Positions 51,843 to 59,874 of a stretch of 64,000 nucleotides of DNA are shown here, in pieces. The stretch spans positions 558,001 to 622,000 of the forward strand of contig NZ_VBSN01000049.1 in the NCBI RefSeq assembly GCF_006149045.1, in the 5' to 3' direction. Both the position numbers and the translations under genes were made by a program. Source of the DNA: Dyadobacter flavalbus (GTDB lineage Bacteria > Bacteroidota > Bacteroidia > Cytophagales > Spirosomataceae). The notes beneath the pieces are model-generated. The model was not told the origin of the DNA. It did not search any database and saw nothing but the letters and a program-made list of their open reading frames with translations. How positions within the stretch are numbered: position 1 is the stretch's first letter; every line of letters begins with the position of its first letter.

Positions 51843-54077
51843 ATGTCGCTTCATCTTTTAGGCATCCGGCATCATGGGCCTGGCTCTTCCAGGCATGTGC
51901 TCAATGCACTTCACGCCATTCGCCCGGACATTATATTAATAGAAGGCCCTCCCGAAGGTGAGAACATGCTGCCATGGGTCATGCATGCGGACATGAAACC
52001 TCCGGTAGCCCTGCTCGCCTATGTTCCTGATAACCCGGATCAGGCCGTCTTTTATCCGTTTGCCGCTTTTAGTCCCGAATGGAACGCTGTCAGGTATGCA
52101 TTGCAGCATAAAATTCCGGTCCGGTTTATTGATATGCCGCTTGCACACAGCCTGGCGAAAGCACAACAGCCTGAAATACAGATTGTACCTGCATTGGAAA
52201 GTTCAGAGGAAAATCAGGTACCAGACCATGCAGACATACTGACGATCAGAAAAAATCCGATTGCTTATCTGGCTGAGATCGCAGGCTTTGAAGATGCCGA
52301 AGAATGGTGGGAACACAAGTTTGAAATTGCAGATCATCCATCTGAGGTATTTAGCGCCATAGCCAGCGCTATGGAGGCTCTGCGGAAAGATTTGCCCCAG
52401 AACAAAAATGATGAAGAAGCGGTGCGGGAAGCCTTTATGCGTAAAGCCATACGGACGGCGCAAAAGGAAATGTACACGAATATAGCCGTAATATGCGGTG
52501 CATGGCATGTGCCTGCATTAAGCAACATGCCAAAGCAGAAAGAGGACGATGTGCTTTTGAAAAACCTGCCGAAAGTAAAAGTGGAAACCACGTGGATACC
52601 CTGGACCAATGACCGCTTGTCATTTGCAAGCTGGTACGGTGCGGGACTGGAATCGCCCGGCTGGTATCATCATGCCTGGCATCATCCGGAAGACAATGGC
52701 GCTTTATGGCTATCGCATGCAGCCCGCGTATTTCGTGATCATCAAATGGATATTTCGTCTGCACACATCATCGAGTCGGTTCGTCTTGCCAATGCGCTTG
52801 CAGGATTAAGACAATTGCAAAGGCCCGGATTAAAAGAATTCAATGAATCCATTCTGGCAGTAATGTGTATGGGTGATCCTATTTTCATGAAGCTTGTTCA
52901 TCAGGAACTGATTGTAGGAAAGGAGTTGGGACAAATTCCGGAAGGCACACCGCAGGTGCCTGTTCAGAGAGATCTGGAGCAACTCATTAAAAAGCTGAGG
53001 TTAAAAATCAGTCCTGATGAAAAAAATATCAAACTGGACCTGAGAGATGAAAATGATCTGCAGAAGAGCATACTGTTCCATCGGCTTATCGTATTGAATG
53101 TGGATTGGGCCGGCTTGCAGCACAGCAGCGGAAAAGGCACTTTCAGGGAAGAATGGCGTTTGCTCTGGTATCCCGAACTGACCATTAAATTACTGGAAAA
53201 AGCGCCTTGGGGCAATACCATAGAAGAAGCTGCCAATAAATATCTGGAGCATGAAGCTCGCAGCTGTACCCGTCTGGATGAAATTACGGTTCTGGTACAA
53301 AAAGCTTTGCCGTCTGACCTGCAAAATGCCGCTGCATCTGCCATGAAACGGATGGATGAACTGGCTGCCAGTACTGCCGACACGACTGTCCTTATGAATG
53401 CATTCGTTCCGCTCGTACGGATCAGCCGTTATGGCAATGTACGCAAAACCGATCTGGATGCTGTGAATTTAATTTTAAAGGCAATTTTTTACAGAATTTC
53501 AGCCGGGCTTCCGCTGAGCTGTACGGGTATTGACGAAGAACAGGCCGCTGTGATTACTGAAAAAATAAAGGATGTAAACCAATCTGTACTCCTGCTGGAT
53601 GACGAAGAACTGAAAACTGCCTGGATAGAAACCATAAGGAAAATGACAGCATTAACGCATGCGGCACCTAAGGTGCAGGGTTACTGCTGTAAAACATTGT
53701 ACGATGCCCATGTACTGGACAATGAAGCAATGAGCGCTGAATTCTCCAAAGCTTTATCAATAAACAACAACCCTGATTTTTCGGCCGCCTGGCTGGAAGG
53801 CTTTTTAAATGATGCTGCAACAGTACTGATCCTTGACGACAACATCTGGAATATCGTAAACAAGTGGCTGCTTGGTCTTGAAGAAGCTGTTTTTCTGCAG
53901 ATCATACCATTGCTGCGGCGCACTTTTTCCATATACAGTAATGTAGAAAAACGCAAGATCGCACAACGGGTAAATCAGGTAAAAGCAGAAACAGGCCATA
54001 TACCCACACAGACGGAGATAGATGAAGAAAGAGCAAAGCAGGTGTTGCCATTGCTGGAAAAACTTATGGGCGTATAA
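51843..54077 (+). CDS. DUF5682 protein, TraB/Tiki-like N-terminal motifs
   Basis: A 744-residue protein of the family DUF5682. Its N-terminus is HLLGIRHHGPGSSRHVLNAL (residues about 4-23), followed by IRPDIILIEGPPEGE (E34), and later ICGAWHVPAL (G219-A-W-H222). These three segments match, in order and spacing, the pattern of TraB/Tiki/ChaN-type proteins (GxxHx(n)S, PDxxxxE, and a late GAxH). If correct it is a metal-dependent hydrolase or protease-like fold at the N-terminus; no catalytic residues beyond these can be read. The C-terminal 450 residues are helical and unrecognised. It is the largest gene of the operon, nine bases before the VWA gene. Confidence 0.82.
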   Translation: MSLHLLGIRHHGPGSSRHVLNALHAIRPDIILIEGPPEGENMLPWVMHADMKPPVALLAYVPDNPDQAVFYPFAAFSPEWNAVRYALQHKIPVRFIDMPLAHSLAKAQQPEIQIVPALESSEENQVPDHADILTIRKNPIAYLAEIAGFEDAEEWWEHKFEIADHPSEVFSAIASAMEALRKDLPQNKNDEEAVREAFMRKAIRTAQKEMYTNIAVICGAWHVPALSNMPKQKEDDVLLKNLPKVKVETTWIPWTNDRLSFASWYGAGLESPGWYHHAWHHPEDNGALWLSHAARVFRDHQMDISSAHIIESVRLANALAGLRQLQRPGLKEFNESILAVMCMGDPIFMKLVHQELIVGKELGQIPEGTPQVPVQRDLEQLIKKLRLKISPDEKNIKLDLRDENDLQKSILFHRLIVLNVDWAGLQHSSGKGTFREEWRLLWYPELTIKLLEKAPWGNTIEEAANKYLEHEARSCTRLDEITVLVQKALPSDLQNAAASAMKRMDELAASTADTTVLMNAFVPLVRISRYGNVRKTDLDAVNLILKAIFYRISAGLPLSCTGIDEEQAAVITEKIKDVNQSVLLLDDEELKTAWIETIRKMTALTHAAPKVQGYCCKTLYDAHVLDNEAMSAEFSKALSINNNPDFSAAWLEGFLNDAATVLILDDNIWNIVNKWLLGLEEAVFLQIIPLLRRTFSIYSNVEKRKIAQRVNQVKAETGHIPTQTEIDEERAKQVLPLLEKLMGV

Positions 54078-54086
54078 TCAAAAACG

Positions 54087-55220
54087 ATGGACAATAAAGA
54101 TGCAGTCAAACGCTGGCGCTTGATACTGGGTAAAGAGACGCACGAAGAATTGAATACGACATTTAGCAAAGAAGAAAATGGCATCGATAAAACATTGGAG
54201 GCGCTTTATAATAGCGAAAGAAAAGGCGGACTTGGCGCTTCTTCTCCCAATGTTTCCCGCTGGCTGGGCGACATACGGGAGTATTTCCCTGCTTCCGTAG
54301 TAAAAATAATGCAGCAGGACGCATTAAAACGGCTAAACCTCACCGCCATGCTCACGGAGCCGGAAATGCTGGAAACAGTAGTGCCGGATATTCATTTGGT
54401 AGCCAACCTGATGACGCTGGGAAAACTGATTCCTGAAAAAACAAAATCAACGGCAAGGCAAGTAGTTAAAAAGGTAGTGGATGAATTGATTCAGAAACTC
54501 TCCGGTCCGACACAGCAGGCTATTACGGGTATGCTGAACCGCGCGGCAAGAAATATTCGGCCTCGCCACAATGAAATAAACTGGAACGAAACGATCCGGA
54601 AAAATCTTAAACACTACCAGCCGGAATACAAAACCATTATTCCTGAAATCCGGATCGGATTTGGCCGCAAACGCAAAGCAATGAAAGATGTGGTACTTTG
54701 CATTGACCAAAGCGGTTCTATGGGCACTTCGGTAATTTACTCCGGCATTTTCGGCGCTGTAATAGCATCCATTCCTGCCATACAGACCAAAATGGTTGTT
54801 TTTGACACAGCCGTAGTTGATCTGACGGAAGAACTTAGGGATCCGGTGGAATTGTTGTTTGGTGTACAGCTGGGCGGCGGCACGGATATACACAAAGCCC
54901 TGAGCTACTGCCAGCAAATCATAAGCCGGCCTCTGGATACTGTACTGGTTCTGATCAGTGACTTATATGAAGGCGGCAATCAGGAAGAAATGCGAAAAAA
55001 GGCCGTTCAGCTTGTAAGCAGCGGTGTGCAGATCATTGCATTGCTGGCATTAAATGACGATGGCGCTCCTTTTTACGACCATCAGAATGCCGAATTTTTT
55101 GCAGCTGCAGGTATTCCTGTCTTTGCCTGTACTCCCGACAAATTTCCGGGTTTAATGGCTGCCGCGTTAAGCAAACAAAACCTGGCTAGCTGGGCGGGAA
55201 GCAATGACATCAAGTTGTAG
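54087..55220 (+). CDS. VWA domain (CoxE-like) protein
   Basis: A 377-residue protein whose C-terminal half is a von Willebrand A domain. The MIDAS metal site is complete: D207-Q-S209-G-S211 (CIDQSGSMG), T266 in GGGTDI, and D292 in ISDLYEGG. The N-terminal half (residues 1-200) is helical with QQAITGMLNRAARNIRPRHNEINWNETIRKNLKHY. VWA proteins of this sort bind MoxR ATPases and hand them substrates, as ViaA does for RavA. It ends the operon; nothing else follows in the same direction until the IS1182 element. Confidence 0.9.
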   Translation: MDNKDAVKRWRLILGKETHEELNTTFSKEENGIDKTLEALYNSERKGGLGASSPNVSRWLGDIREYFPASVVKIMQQDALKRLNLTAMLTEPEMLETVVPDIHLVANLMTLGKLIPEKTKSTARQVVKKVVDELIQKLSGPTQQAITGMLNRAARNIRPRHNEINWNETIRKNLKHYQPEYKTIIPEIRIGFGRKRKAMKDVVLCIDQSGSMGTSVIYSGIFGAVIASIPAIQTKMVVFDTAVVDLTEELRDPVELLFGVQLGGGTDIHKALSYCQQIISRPLDTVLVLISDLYEGGNQEEMRKKAVQLVSSGVQIIALLALNDDGAPFYDHQNAEFFAAAGIPVFACTPDKFPGLMAAALSKQNLASWAGSNDIKL

Positions 55221-55323
55221 CGACGCAAGCTGAAAAGTTTAGCACAAAGATTACATAATTGATATGTTCATATTGCTGCCAAATTTGACTATTTATGAAA
55301 ACTTGAAGATCATATTACAACAA

Positions 55324-57090
55324 AAACGAGGGTGTCTCAAAAAAAGAGTGAGGCACCCTCTTTTTGTTATTTCAGGATAAAGTCAAACTACACTTTGATT
55401 TTGTGTGATTAATCCTCACAAAGTTTGTTATACGTTATAAGCCTTAGGGACCTTCTTTATGCGGCCTTTTTCCTAAGATTTTGGGCTATTGCAATTAATC
55501 CCCATTCGATTTCAACTTTTTTCCTACCGCGGAGCATGAACCTGCGGAAGCCATGGTTATTTTTGATGTTCCCAAAGACAGGTTCTACATCGAAGCATCG
55601 CTTCTTTCGTTTTCGTATCCCTTCTTCACTTTTTAATAGCTGATCTGCCTGTTGCTTTTGCCTTTCCAGTTTCACATTCACCTGTATAATCCGGTTTCCT
55701 TTTGATTTGTGGCAAGCGCCATTTAGTGGACATGTTTCGCAGTTGCTAGCTTTGTACATCCGGGCAGTTTGAAGGAAGCCAGTTACGGTCTTATTAGTCC
55801 TGTTACCGATGTAATGCATTTTCTGGCCCATTGGGCAGATATAATGATCACCTTGCTGATTGTAGAAGAGCTTGTCGGCGCTGAATGGGTGCTTTTTATT
55901 AAAGCTTTTATTCTGATGCTTGTCAAAGAGGCCATACTTCACATAGGCTGCGATTTGCTTTTCTTTCAAAAGGGTGTAGTTATCTTCCGAACCATAACCC
56001 GCATCCGCAGTCAATGATTTTAATGAACTACCAAAGCTCTTTTCATATTGGTCAAGATGGTTAGCTAGTGTATTAGTATCAGTTGGGTCCGAGTGGATTG
56101 TATAATTAACAATGAACTGGTTTGAAGTAGAAATTTGTACATTATAGGCTGGTTTTAACTGGCCATTCCGCATGTGGTCCTCCTTCAAACGCATAAAGGT
56201 TGCATCCGGATCGGTTTTGCTATAACTATTGCGGTTATCCAAAATAGCTTCCTGCTGCTCATAACGGGCCATGTTGGCAGGATAATGCTTGGTCACATAG
56301 TCCAGCCTGGCCTTCATCTTCTTGTCGACATTCTCCTTTTTACCTAATACCTCATTGAGCTTATCAACTGTATCCTTGACTTTCTCTTTGTTAATCCTGG
56401 TAAAGTCCGGCGGGTCAGGTAAATCATCTTCGGCAGCAGCCATACTCTGGGCATACTGCCAAATCTGGGCAAGCTGCTTCTTGATCTTTTCCTTGTTGGT
56501 AGCAATCGCCTTTCTCCAAACGAAAGTGTATTTATTGGCATTGACTTCGATCTTAGTGCCGTCCGTGTAGACTTCTTCAATGCTCAAAAGCCCTTCCTGA
56601 GCCAATAGCAGCACCACTTCTTCGAAAATCTTGCGAAATGCATCCTTCAAACGCACGCTTCTGAACCGGTTGATGGTGTTGTGGTCAGGGTAGCTCATTG
56701 AGCTCAGAAACATGAAATAAATACTCTCTTTACATGCTGCTTCCAACTTGCGACTTGAATAGATGTTGCTTACATAGCCGTAGACCAGCACTTTCAAAAG
56801 CATCTGAGGATGGTAGCTCGATGATCCTTTTATATGATAGGCCGCATTCAGCGGCTCTAAATTGATGTTATTGATTACTTCATTGACTACACGGCAAGCA
56901 TGCTCTTTGGGGATCAATTCGTCTAAACTGGGAGGAAGCAGCATTAATTGATGCTGGTGATAGGGCTTAAAGATCGGTTGTCGTCTGGCCATCGGGTCCT
57001 GTATTGCTGTTAGCTAAAGATAACCAATTCCAAGAAATATGGCAAGGCCATTAATGCAAAAGAGGCTGCCTTTTTGAGACAGCCTCGTTT
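55324..57090 (-). mobile_element. IS1182-family insertion sequence
   Basis: About 1767 bases. The inverted ends read AAACGAGGNTGTCTCAAAAA: left AAACGAGGGTGTCTCAAAAA at 55324, and the complement of the right end AAACGAGGCTGTCTCAAAAA ending at 57090. Both ends also carry an inner hairpin (GAGGGTGTCTCA ... TGAGGCACCCTC with T5 at the left; GAGGCTG ... CAGCCTC at the right). One intact transposase gene lies inside. It sits between the MoxR-type operon and the tRNA-Asp array; the sequence to its right (ACTTAAACTTGAAGCGG) is repeated before the second tRNA-Asp, so it inserted in or by the array. The exact target duplication is unclear. Confidence 0.85.
55457..56992 (-). CDS. IS1182-family transposase
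   Basis: A 511-residue DDE transposase with the N-terminal DUF772 domain (FKPYHQHQLMLLPPSLDELIPKEHACRVVNEVI, YHPQMLLKVLVYGYVSNIYSSRKLE) and the C-terminal DDE_Tnp_1_6 domain (GLLSIEEVYTDGTKIEVNANKYTFVWRK; SLTADAGYGSEDNYTLLKEK; the CxxC-like YKASNCETCPLNGACHK; KRCFDVEPVFGNIKNNHGFRRFMLRG). No stop or frameshift is visible, so it can be active. The whole gene lies inside the predicted ends, in minus orientation. Confidence 0.92.
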   Translation of the reverse strand: MARRQPIFKPYHQHQLMLLPPSLDELIPKEHACRVVNEVINNINLEPLNAAYHIKGSSSYHPQMLLKVLVYGYVSNIYSSRKLEAACKESIYFMFLSSMSYPDHNTINRFRSVRLKDAFRKIFEEVVLLLAQEGLLSIEEVYTDGTKIEVNANKYTFVWRKAIATNKEKIKKQLAQIWQYAQSMAAAEDDLPDPPDFTRINKEKVKDTVDKLNEVLGKKENVDKKMKARLDYVTKHYPANMARYEQQEAILDNRNSYSKTDPDATFMRLKEDHMRNGQLKPAYNVQISTSNQFIVNYTIHSDPTDTNTLANHLDQYEKSFGSSLKSLTADAGYGSEDNYTLLKEKQIAAYVKYGLFDKHQNKSFNKKHPFSADKLFYNQQGDHYICPMGQKMHYIGNRTNKTVTGFLQTARMYKASNCETCPLNGACHKSKGNRIIQVNVKLERQKQQADQLLKSEEGIRKRKKRCFDVEPVFGNIKNNHGFRRFMLRGRKKVEIEWGLIAIAQNLRKKAA

Positions 57091-57104
57091 ACTTAAACTT
57101 GAAG

Positions 57105-57221
57105 CGGTCTGGACGGGACTCGAACCGGGCGGCGTTCCGTCCGCGACCCCATGCGTGACACCCTGCGCAGGCCGGGCCATCGTAGCGCGGCATGTATTCT
57201 AACCAACCGAACTACCAATCC
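57105..57221 (-). pseudogene. tRNA-Asp copy with two GC-rich insertions
   Basis: Compared with the intact copies this 117-base tRNA carries 43 extra bases. Read on the plus strand a 15-base GGGCGGCGTTCCGTC interrupts the T arm (after CGAACC), and a 28-base CCCTGCGCAGGCCGGG... lies between GTGACA and GGCATG. In tRNA orientation the latter falls between C32 and T33 of the anticodon loop (CATGCC // TGTCACG). The acceptor stem also has a mismatch (GGATTGG against CCAGACC) and the D arm a change (TTCGGTTGG). It should not give a functional tRNA unless the insertions are removed. The insertion sites are seen; an intron-like role is speculation. Confidence 0.75.
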
Positions 57222-57344
57222 AGTACTTGTAAAGAACTTTATTTTAACCGACGGTATAAATGAAATTCGAACCGGACGGAAGTAGATAATCACTTGCAAA
57301 ATGCAAGATCAAAGACATTCCTTTAATGGATTATTACTGGAAAT

Positions 57345-57378
57345 AAAAAAAGCCCATAAAATATATTACGGGCTTTTA
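57345..57378 (-). terminator. intrinsic terminator after the second tRNA-Asp copy
   Basis: On the minus strand AAAAGCCCGTAATATATTTTATGGGCTTTTTTTATT: stem AAAGCCC/GGGCTTT, tail TTTTTTT, 14 bases downstream of the tRNA at 57392-57465. Confidence 0.75.
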
Positions 57379-57391
57379 CTTAAACTTGAAG

Positions 57392-57465
57392 CGGTCTGGA
57401 CGGGACTCGAACCCGCGACCCCATGCGTGACAGGCATGTATTCTAACCAACTGAACTACCAAACC
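57392..57465 (-). tRNA. tRNA-Asp (anticodon GTC), copy 2
   Basis: 74 nt on the minus strand: acceptor GGTTTGG/CCAGACC, D arm AGTTCAGTTGGTTAGAAT, anticodon arm CATGC CTGTCAC GCATG (anticodon GTC), T arm GCGGG TTCGAGT CCCGT, discriminator G, no CCA. Intact cloverleaf. Its flanks repeat those of the other copies (ACTTGTAAAGAACT upstream, ACTTAAACTTGAA downstream), showing tandem duplication. Confidence 0.95.
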
Positions 57466-57512
57466 AATACTTGTAAAGAACTAAAATAAATTTGCCACTT
57501 CATTCTGCAAGT

Positions 57513-57573
57513 CCCCATGCGTGACACCCTGCGCGGGCCGGGCATGTATTCTAACCAACTGAACTACCAAACC
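57513..57573 (-). pseudogene. tRNA-Asp fragment with anticodon-loop insertion
   Basis: Only the 5' part and the anticodon arm remain (from the 5' acceptor GGTTTGG to GGGG). Between CATGCC and TGTCACGCATG lies a 14-base GC-rich insertion, CGGCCCGCGCAGGG in tRNA orientation, at the same position as in the 57105-57221 copy and sharing its GCGCAGGG end. The T arm and 3' acceptor are missing. It is a truncated copy, not a functional tRNA. Confidence 0.7.
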
Positions 57574-57632
57574 AATACTTGTAAAGAACTTTAAACTTTC
57601 TGTTGTCTATTATAGACAAAACTTAAAACTGG

Positions 57633-57706
57633 CGGTCTGGACGGGACTCGAACCCGCGACCCCATGCGTGACAGGCATGTATTCTAACCAACTGAACTAC
57701 CAAACC
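57633..57706 (-). tRNA. tRNA-Asp (anticodon GTC), copy 4 (first transcribed)
   Basis: 74 nt, identical in its body to the copy at 57392-57465: acceptor GGTTTGG/CCAGACC, anticodon GTC in loop CTGTCAC, T loop TTCGAGT, discriminator G, no CCA. It stands nearest the array promoter at 57741-57770, so it is the first copy in the transcript and probably the main source of tRNA-Asp. Confidence 0.95.
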
Positions 57707-57740
57707 AGTTTATTTCACAGCTTTTCTGTAAAACGTGGTG

Positions 57741-57770
57741 CAAAACTACTATTATTATTTTCCGTTGCAA
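57741..57770 (-). promoter_or_regulatory. promoter of the tRNA-Asp array
   Basis: On the minus strand TTG-N19-TAGTTTTG, exact to the -33/-7 consensus with 19-base spacing, followed by CACCACGTTTTAC. It lies 35 bases before the first tRNA-Asp copy. Confidence 0.85.
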
Positions 57771-57864
57771 TACTTACGACACCAATTTAGTTATTTTATT
57801 TGCAAATAAAAATAGATGAAGAAAGGAATATATTGAAAATGAAATAGTTGTAGCAAATAAAAAA

Positions 57865-58965
57865 ATGACATATATAAGTGAAGTAATTCAGGAGCTGGAA
57901 AAACTGGCTCCGCCTGCGTATCAGGAAAGCTATGATAATGCAGGCCTTTTGGTAGGTTCCGCGCAAACCGGAGTATCAGGCGTGCTTTTCACACTGGACG
58001 TGACCGAAAAAGTGGTGGAAGAAGCCATTGAAAAAAAATGCAATCTGATTGTAGCGCATCATCCCATTATTTTCAAAGGTTTGAAAAAATTCAATGGAAA
58101 CAATTATGTGGAAAGAACGGTAATCAAAGCTATAAAGAACGATATTGCCATTTACGCGATCCATACCAATCTTGATCATGTTGAAAAAGGAGTAAACTGG
58201 AAAATAGCCGAACGACTCGGACTTGAAAACGTCCGCGTACTTGCTCCCAAAAAAAATCTGCTGATGAAACTGGCTTTTTTTGTTCCGGTCAAGGATACAA
58301 AATCGGTTCTTGATGCTCTTTTTGCAGCTGGTGCAGGCCAAATCGGCCAGTATAAAAATTGCAGTTTCAGGACTGAAGGAACCGGAACTTTTTTGCCCGG
58401 CGAGTCGGCACATCCTGTAATCGGCACGGCAGGAAAGTTGGAAGAAGTGGAGGAACATCGCATTGAAGTCATGTTTCCGGCACACATGCAGTCAAAAGTC
58501 CTTTCGGCATTGCGTCAGGCTCATCCGTATGAAGAAGTTGCCTATTATCTGACTTCTCTTGAAAATGAAAATCAGGAAGTCGGAGCCGGCGCGGTCGGGG
58601 AATTGCCGGATGCGGTTGATCCAGCTGACTTTTTGGCCCTGCTGAAAGAAAAAATGCAGCTCAAAGTGATCAAACATACTGCCGCAGCCAGAAGTACGAT
58701 CAAACGGGTTGCTGTGTGCGGAGGCGCGGGAAGCTTTCTTTTACCGGATGCAATCCGGGCAAACGCGGATGTTTTTATAACCTCGGATTACAAATATCAT
58801 GAATATTTCGACGCAGAAAATAAAATTATGATCTGTGATATAGGACATTATGAGAGTGAAGTCTTTACTAAAGATTTACTCTTTAACTATTTATCAGGAA
58901 AATTTAGTAATTTCGCACGCTGTTTGTCAGAAGTCAATACCAATCCGGTACAATATTTTGTTTAG
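57865..58965 (+). CDS. Nif3-like dinuclear metal centre protein
   Basis: A protein of the NIF3/DUF34 family, a toroidal hexamer with a two-metal site, sometimes named GTP cyclohydrolase 1 type 2; its true reaction is unsettled. The 366-residue chain shows the metal motifs VAHHPIIFKGLKKF (about residues 64-77), YAIHTNLDHVEKGVNW, and the C-terminal VAVCGGAGSFLLPDAIRANADVFITSDYKYHEYFDAENKIMICDIGHYESE. Residues about 130-250 are the inserted PII-like domain (VMFPAHMQSKVLSALRQAHPYEEVAYYL). It is followed by the zinc-ribbon gene, its usual neighbour in Bacteroidota and other phyla. Confidence 0.92.
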   Translation: MTYISEVIQELEKLAPPAYQESYDNAGLLVGSAQTGVSGVLFTLDVTEKVVEEAIEKKCNLIVAHHPIIFKGLKKFNGNNYVERTVIKAIKNDIAIYAIHTNLDHVEKGVNWKIAERLGLENVRVLAPKKNLLMKLAFFVPVKDTKSVLDALFAAGAGQIGQYKNCSFRTEGTGTFLPGESAHPVIGTAGKLEEVEEHRIEVMFPAHMQSKVLSALRQAHPYEEVAYYLTSLENENQEVGAGAVGELPDAVDPADFLALLKEKMQLKVIKHTAAARSTIKRVAVCGGAGSFLLPDAIRANADVFITSDYKYHEYFDAENKIMICDIGHYESEVFTKDLLFNYLSGKFSNFARCLSEVNTNPVQYFV

Positions 58966-59066
58966 AAAGCAATTTCATCTCAACTTATTTAACTGATATT
59001 CTGTTAAAATTTAGGGCTGACTACCTTCACTTATTACGCATTGAAACAAGTCCATTAAAGACATAC

Positions 59067-59813
59067 ATGGAAAATACAATCGCACAAAAATTAGACGCAC
59101 TCCTGAAGCTGCAGGAAATTGATTCAAGCCTTGACGAAATATTGAAAACACGCGGCGACCTTCCTGAAGAAGTCCGGGACCTTGAAGATGAAATCATTGG
59201 TTTCGAAACCCGCCTGGGAAAATTCAAAAGTGAAATTGCCACTTTGAATTCTGAAATAGACAACTTCAAAAATGCGCAGAAAGAAGGTGAAAAACTGATC
59301 AAAAAATACAAGGATCAGCAAATGAATGTCCGCAATAACCGCGAATATGATGCCATCACCAAAGAAATAGAATTGCAGGAACTGGATATGCAGCTGGCCG
59401 ACAAGAAAATAAATGAAGCCAGGGCACGTATCCGCCTGATCGAAGAAGATGCCAATCGTGCCGAATCCGTTCTGAATGAAAGAAACGAAGATCTGAAGGC
59501 GAAAAAAGGCGAACTGTCCGTCATCACAAGTGAAAGCGAAGCCGAAGAAAAAGCCCTGATTGCGGAAAGAGAAAAACACGTTAAGAAAATTGAAGAACGC
59601 CTTCTGAAATCATATCAGAAAATCCGGGATAATTCCATGAACGGCCTTGCAGTGGTGCATGTGTCGCGCGGTGCCTGCGGCGGCTGTTTCAGCATTGTTC
59701 CGCCACAGCGTCAGGCTGACATTCGTGAACGCAAAAAACTGATTGTTTGTGAACATTGCGGTCGTATTCTTGCCGATGTGGAAAGCGTTGAACCAGTTCA
59801 TCAGCGTCGCTAA
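59067..59813 (+). CDS. zinc-ribbon coiled-coil protein
   Basis: A 248-residue protein with a long coiled coil from about 20 to 190 (LRDLEDEIIGFETRLGKFKSEIATLNSEIDNFK, NRAESVLNERNEDLKAKKGEL) and a C-terminal C4 zinc ribbon: CGGC near residue 208 and CEHCGRI near 229. This is the zf-RING_7/DUF164-type family (CT398 of Chlamydia). It lies about 100 bases after the Nif3-like gene, a pairing found widely, so the two may act together; the function is unknown. Confidence 0.9.
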   Translation: MENTIAQKLDALLKLQEIDSSLDEILKTRGDLPEEVRDLEDEIIGFETRLGKFKSEIATLNSEIDNFKNAQKEGEKLIKKYKDQQMNVRNNREYDAITKEIELQELDMQLADKKINEARARIRLIEEDANRAESVLNERNEDLKAKKGELSVITSESEAEEKALIAEREKHVKKIEERLLKSYQKIRDNSMNGLAVVHVSRGACGGCFSIVPPQRQADIRERKKLIVCEHCGRILADVESVEPVHQRR

Positions 59814-59834
59814 AATTTTAAAAATATAGATTGT

Positions 59835-59863
59835 AAGGTTGTCTTGCCGGACAACCTTTTTTT
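59835..59863 (+). terminator. intrinsic terminator after the zinc-ribbon gene
   Basis: AAGGTTGTC, loop TTGCCG, GACAACCTTTTTTT. It covers the start of the longer frame of the next gene, which supports the later start codon at 59875. Confidence 0.85.
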
Positions 59864-59874
59864 GTGCCCGTAAA

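Noticed and set aside
57105-57221. Group I intron in tRNA-Asp
   Set aside because: The insertions are 28 and 15 bases, far too short for a self-splicing intron, and a second insertion lies in the T arm.
57230-57300. A further tRNA-like remnant (AATTCGAACCGGA)
   Set aside because: Only a T-loop-like string; no acceptor, D or anticodon arm could be paired.
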